A stretch of DNA of 49,023 nucleotides from Methylobacterium longum (GCF_022179385.1 NZ_BPQS01000039.1:1-49023), one strand, 5' to 3'; shown: positions 39,853 to 48,569, counted from the stretch's first letter. The notes: generated by a model not told the origin, from the sequence alone. Numbers and translations are program-made.

Positions 39853-41406
39853 ATGGCATGGTCGCCGTTTCGGAATGGTTTGTTTTCGGCGGATCGGGCG
39901 GTCGACCTTACGGACAGCAAGCGGTCGCAGGCGGCAGTACAATACCCTCAGCGTGAAGAATTGCGTTCTAGTGGTGCGGCTGAGTTGCAGACAGCAGCAG
40001 TTCAGTCGCCGTCGCGTGATCCGCTCGATGCCATCGGGCAGCGCGACGAATTGGTCCGCATGCGCGTCAGCGAGATGAGCGGCCGGCTCGAAGAACTGAA
40101 GTCGCTGCAGGAAGACTTTTCCTCGGTCCTCACGCCCCTGATCGCCATCTCCGAGGAGCTTCCGCGCGCCACGATGCGGCTGGCCGAGGTCGAGGCGCTG
40201 TTCGCCAAGGAGCAGCAATCCGCCCTCGCGGCGCGGCGGGAGGTGGGCGAACTCGCCGTCAGGACGGCGACCCTGACGAACGAGTGCGCGGCGATGACCG
40301 CGGAGGTCACCCGTCTGGAGAGCGGTATCCACACACGGGATATCGAACTGGAGCAGCTGCGCGTCAGCGTACGCGACAAGAGTCTCGCGACCGAGAACTA
40401 CGAACGGCAGCTCGCCGCCGAGGTGGAGCAGACGAAGGCCCTGTCCGGCGAGAACAAGGCCCTGCGCCTCGAGGCGCAGGCCGCCGATCAGGCCCTGTCC
40501 CGGTCGGAGCGCGACCTGGCCGAGACGCGCGAGCGCTTCGCGATCCTCGACCAGGACAATCGTCGCCTTCAGCTGCTGTGCGAGGAGCAGGAGGCGCGGC
40601 TGGCCGACACGGTGGCCCGCTACGAAACCTTGCGCGAGGAGGCCGAGACCGAGCGGCAGCGGCTGCTCGCGATCGAGGCCGATTTCGCGGCCGAGGTCGC
40701 GGCCCGCCAGAAGGCGGATGCGCAGCACGAATCCGAGATTGGCGGGCTGCGGACGGAGCGGGCGAGCCTCACGATGAAGCTCGAGGCCGCGACCAACCGC
40801 GCGTCAGCCACCGAGCAGCTGCTGGTTCAGCTCCGCGCCCAGCTTCGGGAGAAGGACGAGGCGCTGCGCGTGGCGGAGCGGACCGTCAAGGAGGCGGTCA
40901 TCGAGCGCGCGACGGCCGACCGCCGGGTCGAGGCGGTCCAGGCGGATCTCGCCCGCCAGACCGAGCGCCTGCTCGACGCGCAGCGGATCCGGTCGGACCT
41001 GGACAACCGGTGCGACATGCTGGCCAAGGCGCTGGCGGCGAAGGATGTCGCGGTGGAGCAGGCGACCTCGCGCGCAGCCCTCCTGTCCGAGCGCATGGAG
41101 CAGCTGGCGCGGCGCCACGAGGCCGAGATCCAGGAACTCGAGGTGGCCAACCGCAGGCTCGTGGAGGATCTGCAGTCCGAGCGCTCCGAGCGGGCGATGA
41201 CGCAGGGGGCGCTCGACATCGCCCGCGAGAGCCGCATCGCCCTTCAGAAGCAGTACGAGTCGCTCAAGCGGGACACGCGGCGCTTCCGCAGCTTCGACGA
41301 CGGCGACGCGTCCGCGCAGGCCGAGCCCGCAGCCGGACGACCCGCGGCGGCCGCGGACGCGAAGAGTAACGTTCGGCCCTTCGTTCCCTCCGACCGCGTC
41401 AGCTAG
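39853..41406 (+). CDS. Crescentin-like long coiled-coil protein
   Basis: 517 residues. A short non-coiled head (about 1-55) is followed by an almost continuous coiled coil (about 60-480) with abundant Glu/Lys/Arg/Gln and regular Leu/Ala positions (for example RLEELKSLQEDFSSVL, LRLEAQAADQALSRSE, DNRRLQLLCEEQEARLAD). A short tail (about 485-517) is Ala/Pro-rich. The segment DPLDAIGQRDELVRMRV and the following helix resemble crescentin-type alphaproteobacterial proteins, which form intermediate-filament-like cytoskeletal structures; this is a family resemblance, not proof of function. ATG 39853 has GGAG eight bases upstream. It heads a set of three consecutive coiled-coil genes on the same strand, with 23- and 21-base gaps. 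General annotation as a chromosome-segregation-like protein would be an alternative. Confidence 0.75.
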   Translation: MAWSPFRNGLFSADRAVDLTDSKRSQAAVQYPQREELRSSGAAELQTAAVQSPSRDPLDAIGQRDELVRMRVSEMSGRLEELKSLQEDFSSVLTPLIAISEELPRATMRLAEVEALFAKEQQSALAARREVGELAVRTATLTNECAAMTAEVTRLESGIHTRDIELEQLRVSVRDKSLATENYERQLAAEVEQTKALSGENKALRLEAQAADQALSRSERDLAETRERFAILDQDNRRLQLLCEEQEARLADTVARYETLREEAETERQRLLAIEADFAAEVAARQKADAQHESEIGGLRTERASLTMKLEAATNRASATEQLLVQLRAQLREKDEALRVAERTVKEAVIERATADRRVEAVQADLARQTERLLDAQRIRSDLDNRCDMLAKALAAKDVAVEQATSRAALLSERMEQLARRHEAEIQELEVANRRLVEDLQSERSERAMTQGALDIARESRIALQKQYESLKRDTRRFRSFDDGDASAQAEPAAGRPAAAADAKSNVRPFVPSDRVS

Positions 41407-41429
41407 CTTCGAAATCGGAGATTCTCATC

Positions 41430-41969
41430 ATGCTACGTGTGGAGGCGGCATTGGCAGACCAAGCGTTCAAGGACTCGAACTCGTCGATGACCGCGACGTG
41501 GCTGATGCGCGGGATCAAGCCGGACGGTTCGATGCCCCTGCAGCAGGAGGCCGCGGTCAATACCCGGTCCGAGACGCTGCATCGCGAGGCCTCCGAGGTT
41601 CACAAGATGCCGGGCGTGTCCCGGGACTGGTCCTCGGCGCTCGATCTGATCCGCGAGGCGACGGAGGCGATCAGCATCAACGAGGAGCGCGTCGCCGATC
41701 TGGAGGCGCAACTGCACCAGGTCACGACGACCGCCAACGAGGAGATGCGGGAGCTCAACGTCAAGATCGCGGCCGCCGAGCGTCGGGCGCAGAAGGCCGA
41801 GGAGCGGGCGCGGACGGCCGAGGCGAGGGCCAACGAGGCCGAGACGTGGCTCGTCCGCATCCACGATGCGGTATTGAACGGCTTCCGCCGCAAGCCCAGC
41901 GCAGGGTTCGCCCCCATCGAAGTCGGCGGTCAGGACCTCATCGAGGCGCAGCAGGCGTCGGAGAACTGA
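41430..41969 (+). CDS. Small coiled-coil protein, second of the cluster
   Basis: 179 residues. The N-terminal 60 residues are not coiled; the middle (about 66-145; LIREATEAISINEERVADLE ... AERRAQKAEERARTAEARAN) is a strongly heptad-patterned, Ala/Glu/Arg-rich coil; the C-terminal 35 (VRIHDAVLNGFRRKPS and on) form a short domain. GGAG lies nine bases before the ATG. I do not recognise the family. The position directly after the crescentin-like gene suggests an accessory or regulator of the filament. Confidence 0.75.
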   Translation: MLRVEAALADQAFKDSNSSMTATWLMRGIKPDGSMPLQQEAAVNTRSETLHREASEVHKMPGVSRDWSSALDLIREATEAISINEERVADLEAQLHQVTTTANEEMRELNVKIAAAERRAQKAEERARTAEARANEAETWLVRIHDAVLNGFRRKPSAGFAPIEVGGQDLIEAQQASEN

Positions 41970-41990
41970 TGCGCTGATCGTCAGCCGCTC

Positions 41991-42455
41991 ATGGACGCGC
42001 AGTCGCTGAGCCGGACCAGTCTGGTTGCCGAGCGCTCCCCGGATCCGCGCGCCCCGGAGGGGGATCGCGGGCTTCCGCAGCGTCTGCCGGAGCCGGCCCT
42101 GACCCTGCAGATGATCGAGGCCGCGATCCAGAGGCAGCGCTTCGTCGAGGACGAGGGCGAGCGGATCTTCGAGCGCGCCCAGCACCTGCTGGCCTCCGTG
42201 AAGGCGGAGCGGACGCGCCTGCTCGGCGAGATCGAGCACCTGCGGGCCGACCTTACCGAGACGCGCAACCTGTTGCGGCAGACCTGCCGGGACCTCGCGG
42301 AGGCCGAGCATCGCGCGGAGCTGGCGGAACGCCGCGCGACGGATCTGGGGGCCCGCAACGAGGAGATGACGAGCTTCTGCGTCCGCCTCGTCGATGCCGT
42401 CGAGCCGATGCTGGGACCCGACGCCGTGCTGGCGGCCGGCAGCACGGACCGGTAG
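41991..42455 (+). CDS. Small coiled-coil protein, third of the cluster
   Basis: 154 residues. After a Pro-rich start of about 35 residues there is a coiled coil (about 36-120; LQMIEAAIQRQRFVEDEGER, ERTRLLGEIEHLRADLTE, LAEAEHRAELAERRATDL) and a tail FCVRLVDAVEPMLGPDAV. The layout (helix, coil, then a helix containing R-x-x-D-A-V) is similar to the preceding protein, LVRIHDAVL versus FCVRLVDAVE, suggesting the two are distant paralogues. The Shine-Dalgarno is weak; translation may follow from the upstream gene 21 bases away. The family is not recognised. Confidence 0.7.
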   Translation: MDAQSLSRTSLVAERSPDPRAPEGDRGLPQRLPEPALTLQMIEAAIQRQRFVEDEGERIFERAQHLLASVKAERTRLLGEIEHLRADLTETRNLLRQTCRDLAEAEHRAELAERRATDLGARNEEMTSFCVRLVDAVEPMLGPDAVLAAGSTDR

Positions 42456-42672
42456 CCCGAGTCGGCAAGTCTTCCGGCCACCCCGTGAGCCCGACATGCC
42501 GGGGATCGTGATCCGCCGAGGCGGGCAGGCCGGGGCGAGGTTCAGGATCGGGGAGACGCGGTCGAGCGAGCCCGGAATTCACATGCCCGCACCGGCACTT
42601 TGACCGAGCGGCGGGATGGAAATGTTCCGGCCGGTCGCCTCTTGAACCTGACGACCCTGAGGACGGACCGGA

Positions 42673-42696
42673 GCGGGAGACCCCGGGGCCTCCCGC
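42673..42696. terminator. Stem-loop between convergent coiled-coil and GH16 genes
   Basis: GCGGGAG / CTCCCGC, a perfect 7-base stem around a 10-base loop that itself contains CCCCGGGG. It sits between two convergent 3' ends (42455 and 42716) and could end transcription from both sides. No long T-tract follows, as is common in GC-rich alphaproteobacteria. Confidence 0.45.
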
Positions 42697-42715
42697 GCTT
42701 CTAAGCGTCGACCGG

Positions 42716-44335
42716 TCACCAGAAGTGCATCAGGGTTTCCAGCATCCGGTTGGCCAACCCGGCGCTTTCCGGGTGTTTCTCGGCGTACTGGACGATCTTC
42801 TTCTGTGCTGACAGCGCGGCCGCTCGCGCCTTGGGTGAAGCCGTGAACGCCCGGAAGGCGTCGTTGCCGCCCGTCGAACTGGGCAAGCCGTTGTATCCGG
42901 TGGACGTTGCGGCGACGGGATTCGGCGCGCTTCCCGTATCGACGGGAGTGCTCGAAGTCGTGGCCGCCGGTGTGGGGACCGTGTCCGTACCGGGCGGCGA
43001 CACAGGTACGGTGTGATCTGCCACGGTGGCAGTCGGTACGCTCTGCGTTTCGCTTCCACTCGCTGCCGTGCCGGTCGAGCCGGCGCTGGAGAGAGAAGGA
43101 GCCTGCGGCGCGACCACGACGGGCTCGGTCTGACTTGGCGTGCTCGCGGTGTTCGCGGCGCCGGTTGTCAGCTGATGATCCGTGTCCGCCCCGGCTAACG
43201 TCGGGCTTGGGCCTGTGTTCGTGGCGGTATCGCCCGAGCTGGCGGTCGTACCGCCGGAAACGGTGTTGCCGTCGCTCTGGCCGGTAGTGGAGCGGCCCGG
43301 GTTGTCGCCGGGGCCGCTGGTGTTCGTCGCGGTGGTGGTGGTCTGCCCGGCGGTGGCGGTCTGACCGGTGGTGGTGCCCGAGCTTGTGCCGGTGCCGCCG
43401 CTGGCCGTCGCGGTGGCGGCTCTCGCGCCATACAGGCCCGGATCGCGCCCATCCGGCGCGGAGACGGCACCCTGCGTTACGGCTGTCGCATTCGGGTCGT
43501 TCGAGTAAGCGCGGATGTAATCGATGTGCGACGCGATGGAGCCGCCCGAGGCGCCGTCCTGCGTCGCCAGGTTGGTCATCAAGTACATCGGACTTCGCAT
43601 GTCCGACGGCGTCGCCTGGGACCCCTTCAGCTCGCCGTCGACGTAGAAACTGATCCGGTCCGACTGCCAGTTCACGCCGTAGGTGTGATAGCCGGCCGGA
43701 TTAGCGCTCGCGCTGAAGACCTGACGATTGTCCTGCCACGGCACGCCGTTCTGCGAGTCGGTGGTGTGGATCGTGCTGTAGACACCCGCGTCGTAGTTTC
43801 CGTAATGCTCGACGACATCGAGTTCCTGCCAGCCCCCGGCCTTGTTCGGATCGGCGATCTGCTTGTCGGGCATCAGCCAGAACGCGTCCCAGGCGCCGGA
43901 CTGGGACGAGAAATCGGCCCGGACTTCGAAGTGGCCGTACTTCTGCGAGAAGTTGCCCTGCGTGGTGATGAGGCCGGATTCCCAGCTTCCCGGATAGCCG
44001 GACGTGGTCGGATCAGGCTTGGCTGTGATCGTCAGCGCCCCGCCTTGCACGCTGAACGGATCGTAACCCGAGCCTGAATCGACGAACGATGAACGGCCGA
44101 AACCGATGTCGGAATTGGCATCGTAGCGCTAATCCGGGCGGATATCGGCATAGGTGGTGCCGGCACCTGTCTGGGAAATGCTGCGCGTATCGAACTCGTC
44201 ATCAAAGGTTAGCTTATAACCCGACAGATCCGGAAAGGATATTTTCCCCATTTCGACGGCAAGAATCAGCCATTCGTCTTTGTTATAAGACATCTTGCCT
44301 GCATTGCTCGGGCCGGACATCGCGACCGGCGCCAT
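42716..44335 (-). pseudogene. GH16 family glycanase gene with an in-frame amber codon
   Basis: A single frame of 540 codons is broken only by TAG at 44131-44129. Before it: ISFPDLSGYKLTFDDEFDTR and TTYADIRPD; directly after it: RYDANSDIGFGRSSFVD, the expected continuation, where homologues as I recall have Trp (TGG). The rest is intact: the catalytic motif WQELDVVEHYG (ExDxxE), VNWQSDRISFYVDGE, and SHIDYIRAY close the laminarinase-like fold by about residue 285 from 44335. A long Thr/Ser/Gly-rich linker (about 210 residues) and a short terminal domain (AFTASPKARAAALSAQKK) follow. No signal peptide is seen; type I or other non-Sec secretion is possible. Starts at 44335, 44293 or 44248 cannot be distinguished. 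The gene is a fresh pseudogene, a suppressed gene, or contains a sequencing error. Confidence 0.85.
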
Positions 44336-44736
44336 GATCAGACTGGTATTCCTATTAATTTATCTGTGGAAACACTACTCAGGCGGTTGTGATGCTGTCA
44401 GGCTTTATGTCCGGGATGTGCCTGTAAACGATGATCACCCCGTCGGCGGCAGCACGCCCCAAGGGGAGGTGGCCGCGCGATCGCGGCTGACGCCACACGA
44501 TCCCCTGCGCGAAGACGGACTGGAAGGCGCGCCGCAGCGAGGCGGTGCCTTCCGGACACACCGATATGGCGCGCGGCGCGCACAGGCGGCCTCGCCCGAT
44601 CCGTCCCAGCCCATCGTCCCCACTGCGACGGCTGATCACGCCGACGTTACCAGTAGCCTAATGTTACACTCTTTGCGTGGGCGACCGGCCGCGCAGTCGT
44701 TGCGACCGGGGCGGCTGTGGCCTGGATGGGGGCATC
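44336..44736. other. Divergent intergenic region
   Basis: Between the GH16 gene (minus) and the acyl-CoA-dehydrogenase-like gene (plus). The first 70 bases (44336-44410) are AT-rich and probably carry the GH16 promoter. The rest holds shadow frames; I see no specific regulatory repeat. Confidence 0.35.
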
Positions 44737-45885
44737 ATGGACCAACGGACGCCTGCCGACCTGACGCACGACGTGGTGGGCGCGGCACGCGCCGTGTCCC
44801 TGTCGGCGGCGCAGCGCGCGCGGGCCGAGGATCGCGACGACGGCTTCCCGAGCGACGATGTCGCCGACCTCGTCCGCCTCGGCTTGTTGGCGGCCCCCGT
44901 TCCGGCGGGGTGGGGCGGGGCCGGCCTGGGCGAGGAACCGGGAGCCCGGAACCTGATCGACGTTCTCCGTCTCGTCGGCTCCGGCAGCCTCGCGCTCGGA
45001 CGGGTCTACGAGGGCCACGTCAATGCCCTGCAACTCGTCGCCCGCCACGGCGATCCCGATCAATGCGCGCGCCTGTTCGCCGATGCCCGGGCCGGCCACC
45101 TATTCGGCGTCTGGAACACGGAGCCACCCGGCGGAGGCCTCCTCCTCGCGGAAGACGAGGCCGGGTATCGCCTGACCGGCGTGAAGACCTTCGCGTCGGG
45201 GGCGGGCTTCGTGACCCGTGCCCTGGTCACCACGCGAGCGCCGGGCGGGGAGGGGACCCTCATGCTGGTCGTTCCGCTCGCGCCCGGGGCCGGTGCCGAC
45301 CTGTCCCCCTGGCAGGCGCAGGGCATGCGCGCCTCGGCCACCGGCACCCTCGATTTCGACGGCCTGCGGGTTCCGGCCGACGCCGTGCTCGGCGGACCCG
45401 ACGGTTACTTCCGCCAGCCGGATTTCTCGGCCGGCGCGTGGCGCTTCACGGCGGTTCAGCTCGGCGGCATCGAGGCGGTGTTCGACGCGTGGCGGACGCA
45501 CCTCGTCCAGCTCGGGCGCGGCGCGGATCCGCATCAGCTCGCCCGCCTCGGCGAGGGGGCGATCGCCGTCGAGGGAGCGCGGCAATGGGTGGTCCGGGCG
45601 GCCGCCCTGGCGGCCGACGGAGTGCTGGCCCCGGAGCGGATGGTGGCCTTCGTCAACCTGTGCCGGCTCGCGGTGGAGAAGGCCGGCCTCGACGTGCTCC
45701 GGCTGGCGCAGCGCTCCGTCGGCCTCCAGGGCTTCCTGCGGACGCACCCGCTGGAGCGGCTGTCGCGCGACCTCGCCACCTATCTGCGTCAGCCCGGACC
45801 GGACCGGGCCCTCACGGCGGCGGCGGCCGAGATCCTCGCGACGCGCGACAGGGTGGGCGATCTCTGGGGCGGAGACGCGGCGTGA
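44737..45885 (+). CDS. Acyl-CoA-dehydrogenase-fold flavoprotein
   Basis: 382 residues with the acyl-CoA dehydrogenase layout: N-terminal helical domain (DDVADLVRLGLLAAPVPAGW), middle beta domain (GVWNTEPPGGGLLLAEDEAG ... LTGVKTFASGAGFVTRALVT, FDGLRVPADAVLG) and C-terminal helical domain (FVNLCRLAVEKAGLDVLRLA, HPLERLSRDLATYLRQPG). It is closer to the divergent branch that includes DszC/SfnC-like flavin enzymes than to classical beta-oxidation dehydrogenases, and no obvious catalytic Glu is recognisable, so the reaction is open. ATG 44737 lies behind GATGGGGG; the longer frame back to 44677 is not supported. Its TGA overlaps the cytochrome b561 GTG by four bases. Confidence 0.85.
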   Translation: MDQRTPADLTHDVVGAARAVSLSAAQRARAEDRDDGFPSDDVADLVRLGLLAAPVPAGWGGAGLGEEPGARNLIDVLRLVGSGSLALGRVYEGHVNALQLVARHGDPDQCARLFADARAGHLFGVWNTEPPGGGLLLAEDEAGYRLTGVKTFASGAGFVTRALVTTRAPGGEGTLMLVVPLAPGAGADLSPWQAQGMRASATGTLDFDGLRVPADAVLGGPDGYFRQPDFSAGAWRFTAVQLGGIEAVFDAWRTHLVQLGRGADPHQLARLGEGAIAVEGARQWVVRAAALAADGVLAPERMVAFVNLCRLAVEKAGLDVLRLAQRSVGLQGFLRTHPLERLSRDLATYLRQPGPDRALTAAAAEILATRDRVGDLWGGDAA

Positions 45886-46466
45886 CCGCCGTCTCCCGCT
45901 TCCCCGCGCCGCCGCTCGGGGAGGGGCGCCGATCCGCGGTCTGGCGCGACACGCCGCGGCGCTACGGCCGCATCAGCCGCGGCTTCCACTGGGTGATGGC
46001 CGCGCTGTTCGCGTGGCAGTTCACCGGCGCGATGCTCTACGTCACCATCGGCGACACCGCGGTGACGCGCTTCGTGGGCGGCAGCCACTTCACCCTGGGC
46101 GCGACGCTGTTCGTGCTGGTCCTATTGCGCGGGGCCTGGGGATTCGCGAACCTCCGGCGGCGCCCGCCTCATACGGGCCGCCTGGGGCGCGCCGCGACCA
46201 TCGGGCACGGCGTGATCTACGGCCTGATGATCGTCGTGCCGTCTCTGGCGTTGCTCCGCCAGTACGGCTCGGGCAAGCCCTTCGCGCCCTACGGCATCCC
46301 GTTCATGCCCGGGCGGGACAACAAGATCGCCTGGATGATGGTTCCGGGCGACCTGTTCCATTACTGGCTCGCCTTCGTCCTGCTGGCCGTCATCCTGGGT
46401 CACGCCGCCATGGCGGTCCTGCACCGCATCCTCTGGAAGGACGACGTGCTGGTGCGCATGACCTGA
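45882..46466 (+). CDS. Cytochrome b561 family membrane protein
   Basis: 194 residues with four hydrophobic helices and histidines in the expected places: ISRGFHWVMAALFAWQFTGA (helix 1), GGSHFTLGATLFVLVLLRGA (helix 2), ATIGHGVIYGLMIVVPSLAL (helix 3) and FHYWLAFVLLAVILGHAAMA (helix 4), which would hold two b haems. The WMMVPGDLFHYW segment is typical. The GTG start overlaps the upstream stop by four bases. Coupling with a flavoprotein suggests electrons pass between the flavin enzyme and the quinone pool through this cytochrome; this is inference. Confidence 0.92.
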   Translation: MTAVSRFPAPPLGEGRRSAVWRDTPRRYGRISRGFHWVMAALFAWQFTGAMLYVTIGDTAVTRFVGGSHFTLGATLFVLVLLRGAWGFANLRRRPPHTGRLGRAATIGHGVIYGLMIVVPSLALLRQYGSGKPFAPYGIPFMPGRDNKIAWMMVPGDLFHYWLAFVLLAVILGHAAMAVLHRILWKDDVLVRMT

Positions 46467-46474
46467 CGGCCAGA

Positions 46475-46503
46475 GGGCGGGCGGGGCTTCGCCCCGCCCG
46501 CCC
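46475..46503. terminator. Strong bidirectional terminator-like hairpin
   Basis: GGGCGGGCGGGG and its complement CCCCGCCCGCCC form a perfect 12-base stem around CTTCG. It starts eight bases after the cytochrome b561 stop and ends nine bases before the stop of the convergent microprotein gene. No T-tract is present; stability alone would make it a candidate terminator for both. Confidence 0.7.
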
Positions 46504-46511
46504 GCATCCGC

Positions 46512-46616
46512 TCAGACGAAGTGCGCGGGCAGGCCCAGCGCCTGCGCGTACACCATCAGCGCGATCGCGCCGCCGATCAGGGTGGTGGCGATGGTGATGC
46601 GGTTGGTCCAGGTCAT
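46512..46616 (-). CDS. 34-residue single-helix membrane microprotein
   Basis: A 35-codon gene, starting ATG 46616 with GGAGG five bases upstream and ending TGA 46514-46512. The product has a short charged start (MTWTNR), one hydrophobic helix (ITIATTLIGGAIALMVYAQA) and a short tail ALGLPAHFV. A near-perfect ribosome site, a helix without charges and a strong hairpin just beyond the stop argue for a real gene. I do not recognise the family. It resembles small subunits that stabilise membrane complexes such as oxidases, but no partner is visible nearby apart from cytochrome b561 on the other strand. Confidence 0.72.
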   Translation of the reverse strand: MTWTNRITIATTLIGGAIALMVYAQALGLPAHFV

Positions 46617-46805
46617 TGTAGCCTCCATCGGGTTCGCGACTGTGTTCGCGCTGTGACCCCGATGTATGCTCAAGCTTTCGCGAACGACGTGCTCCGGAAC
46701 ACCTTCGGATCAATGCCGCCGCGGTGCCGGGAGCGGCGGCCGGTCTCGATCCGGCCGATCATCCTCTCGTCCGTGGACGGACCGGGGATCGTCGGCGGCC
46801 GGCAC

Positions 46806-47819
46806 TTACCGGCGCCGGCTCCGCACGGAGGCAGTCCCGAGCACCGCGAAGGCCGTTGCGGCGCCGACACCGAGGAGGCCGGCCGCCGCGGTGAGCGGGT
46901 GCAGGGTCGCCCGCGTGTATGCGCTGCTGCGCATGACCGGCACGGGCGGATCGCCCCGGGTCTCCCCGGCCGGGATCGGCGCGTGCAGGGCGCCGTCCGG
47001 GTTGCGGGGAGCGCTCGCGCGCTTCTGCAGGGCGACGATCGCCGGGGCGAGGTAATCGTAGGCGCCCGGAGCAAATTCCTTACCGGCCGTGAAGGCCTTG
47101 CCGGCGCCGCCGACGAAGATATCGCGCTGCGGATGGACGGCGGCGTGCAGGACGGCGTTGGCGACCTCGTCGGGCGGATAGATCGGCGGCGGCAGGCTCG
47201 GCTCGCGGTCCATGTAGTTGCGCGCCCGCTGAGGCAGGGGCGTGTCGATCGAGGCCGGCTTGATCAGCGTCACCGACACCGGCGCCTTCTCGACCATCAG
47301 CTCCATGCGCAGGGCGTCGGTGAAGCCCTTCACCGCGTGCTTCGAGGCCGCGTACATGCCCTGGAACGGGAAGGCGAGGTCCGAGGCGATGCTCCCGACG
47401 TTGATGAGCGCGCCGCCATGCTGGCGCAGGTGCTCGGTCGCCACCAGCGATCCGAACACCGTCCCCCAGAAGTTGGTTTGGATCAGGCGCTCATGGTCCG
47501 CGTCGCTGATCTCGCGCAATCGCCCGTAGATCGAGACGCCGGCGACGTTCACCCAGGTGTCGAAGCCGCCGAAGGTCGCCTCGGCCGAGTCGGCGACGGC
47601 CTGCACGTCCGCGCGGTTGCCGACATCGGCCACGACGTGGATCGCCTTGCCGCCGACGCCCTCGATCTCGGCCCGGATCCGCGCCAGGGCGTCGCCGCTG
47701 CGCGCCGCCAGGACGACCCGGGCGCCGCGCTTCGCCGCCATCCGGGCGGTGGCGAGGCCGATGCCCGACGAGGCGCCGGTGATCACGATGACCTGCTCGC
47801 GGAGCGGCTTGTGCTTCAT
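46806..47819 (-). CDS. Short-chain dehydrogenase/reductase with C-terminal extension
   Basis: 337 residues. Classical SDR signatures: VITGASSGIGLATARMAAKR (about residues 12-31), the NVAG motif in WVNVAGVSIYGR, the serine in INVGSIASDLAF and the YxxxK pair in MYAASKHAVKGF. An NADP-type preference is suggested by the basic residue after the glycine motif. The last about 75 residues extend beyond a normal SDR and end in a hydrophobic segment (TAAAGLLGVGAATAFAVLG) and RSRRR, indicating a C-terminal membrane anchor. GGGG lies eight bases before ATG 47819. The substrate is unknown. Confidence 0.9.
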   Translation of the reverse strand: MKHKPLREQVIVITGASSGIGLATARMAAKRGARVVLAARSGDALARIRAEIEGVGGKAIHVVADVGNRADVQAVADSAEATFGGFDTWVNVAGVSIYGRLREISDADHERLIQTNFWGTVFGSLVATEHLRQHGGALINVGSIASDLAFPFQGMYAASKHAVKGFTDALRMELMVEKAPVSVTLIKPASIDTPLPQRARNYMDREPSLPPPIYPPDEVANAVLHAAVHPQRDIFVGGAGKAFTAGKEFAPGAYDYLAPAIVALQKRASAPRNPDGALHAPIPAGETRGDPPVPVMRSSAYTRATLHPLTAAAGLLGVGAATAFAVLGTASVRSRRR

Positions 47820-47977
47820 GCGGTGAACCCCGATTCCATCGTGCGCCGGCGCGGCCGTCGCACGTCAGGCTATCCCCTCAGCAGGGGGCATTGTTCCTGG
47901 AACGGGGGTGGTGTCTGCGTCGCAGGGGCCGACCGGTCTCTGCCGGAGCGCTGGAACCCTGACGGTTTCCGTGGTGC

Positions 47978-48286
47978 CGTGCGCTCCTCAGGGAGGAGGT
48001 TCGGCGAGGCCGTGCGCCAAGCGGGTTCGGGCGCCAACTCGCAGCGGTGGGAATGGCTGGCGACCGCCGTTCACGGCTCGCCGCGATCACGGCGCCGACC
48101 CTCGTCGTTCACGGGACGGACGATCCTCTCATTCCGCCTGCCTGCGGTGCGGACACGGCGGCTTCGATCCCGGATGCCGAGATGATGTTGATCGCCGGGA
48201 TGGGCCATGACCTGCCCCCATCCCTGTACCGGGTCATCGCCGATGCGATCGAGCGAACCGCTCGCCGTTCAACCAGCTTGGCGTGA
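47978..48286 (+). pseudogene. C-terminal fragment of an alpha/beta-hydrolase
   Basis: The frame reads APSGFGRQLAAVGMAGDRRS and then LAAITAPTLVVHGTDDPLIP, PDAEMMLIAGMGHDLP, which are the acid-loop (Asp of GTDDPL) and catalytic His (GMGHDLP) regions of an alpha/beta-hydrolase. The N-terminal half, including the nucleophile elbow, is absent; upstream sequence back to 47820 has no matching remnant in any frame that I can see. About 100 residues remain, so the piece cannot be active. A start at 48047 exists in frame but probably is not used. Confidence 0.6.
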
Positions 48287-48569
48287 GGAGGGTAGGAAGG
48301 GCACCATCAGACGGGCACCATTCCAGGGGGGCCGAGCGGCTGCCTCCGAGAAGGCGGTTGTGTCGTCCCTACGGTCGCGATGGGTCCGAAGCGGCCGTGA
48401 ATGACGGTCTGCCGGTTGCGCCTGCGTGACGAACCGGCCGCACTCGGTCTTCGCGGCATGATCCATCGGCCTAGCGTCGGGCGCGGGGCCGGGATCGATT
48501 CGGACTGGATCGAACATCGCCCGCGTGACGTTCCTCTCGAGCTACACTGGCCAAACAGGAGGAACGCTC

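Noticed and set aside
42716..44050. A stand-alone GH16 gene starting at GTG 44050
   Set aside because: It would begin inside the beta-sandwich after the first strands; the same frame continues upstream through one TAG to the true N-terminus.
44677..44736. Upstream start for the acyl-CoA-dehydrogenase-like gene
   Set aside because: The extra 20 residues are Arg/Cys/Gly-rich and unlike the family; GATGGGGG supports ATG 44737.
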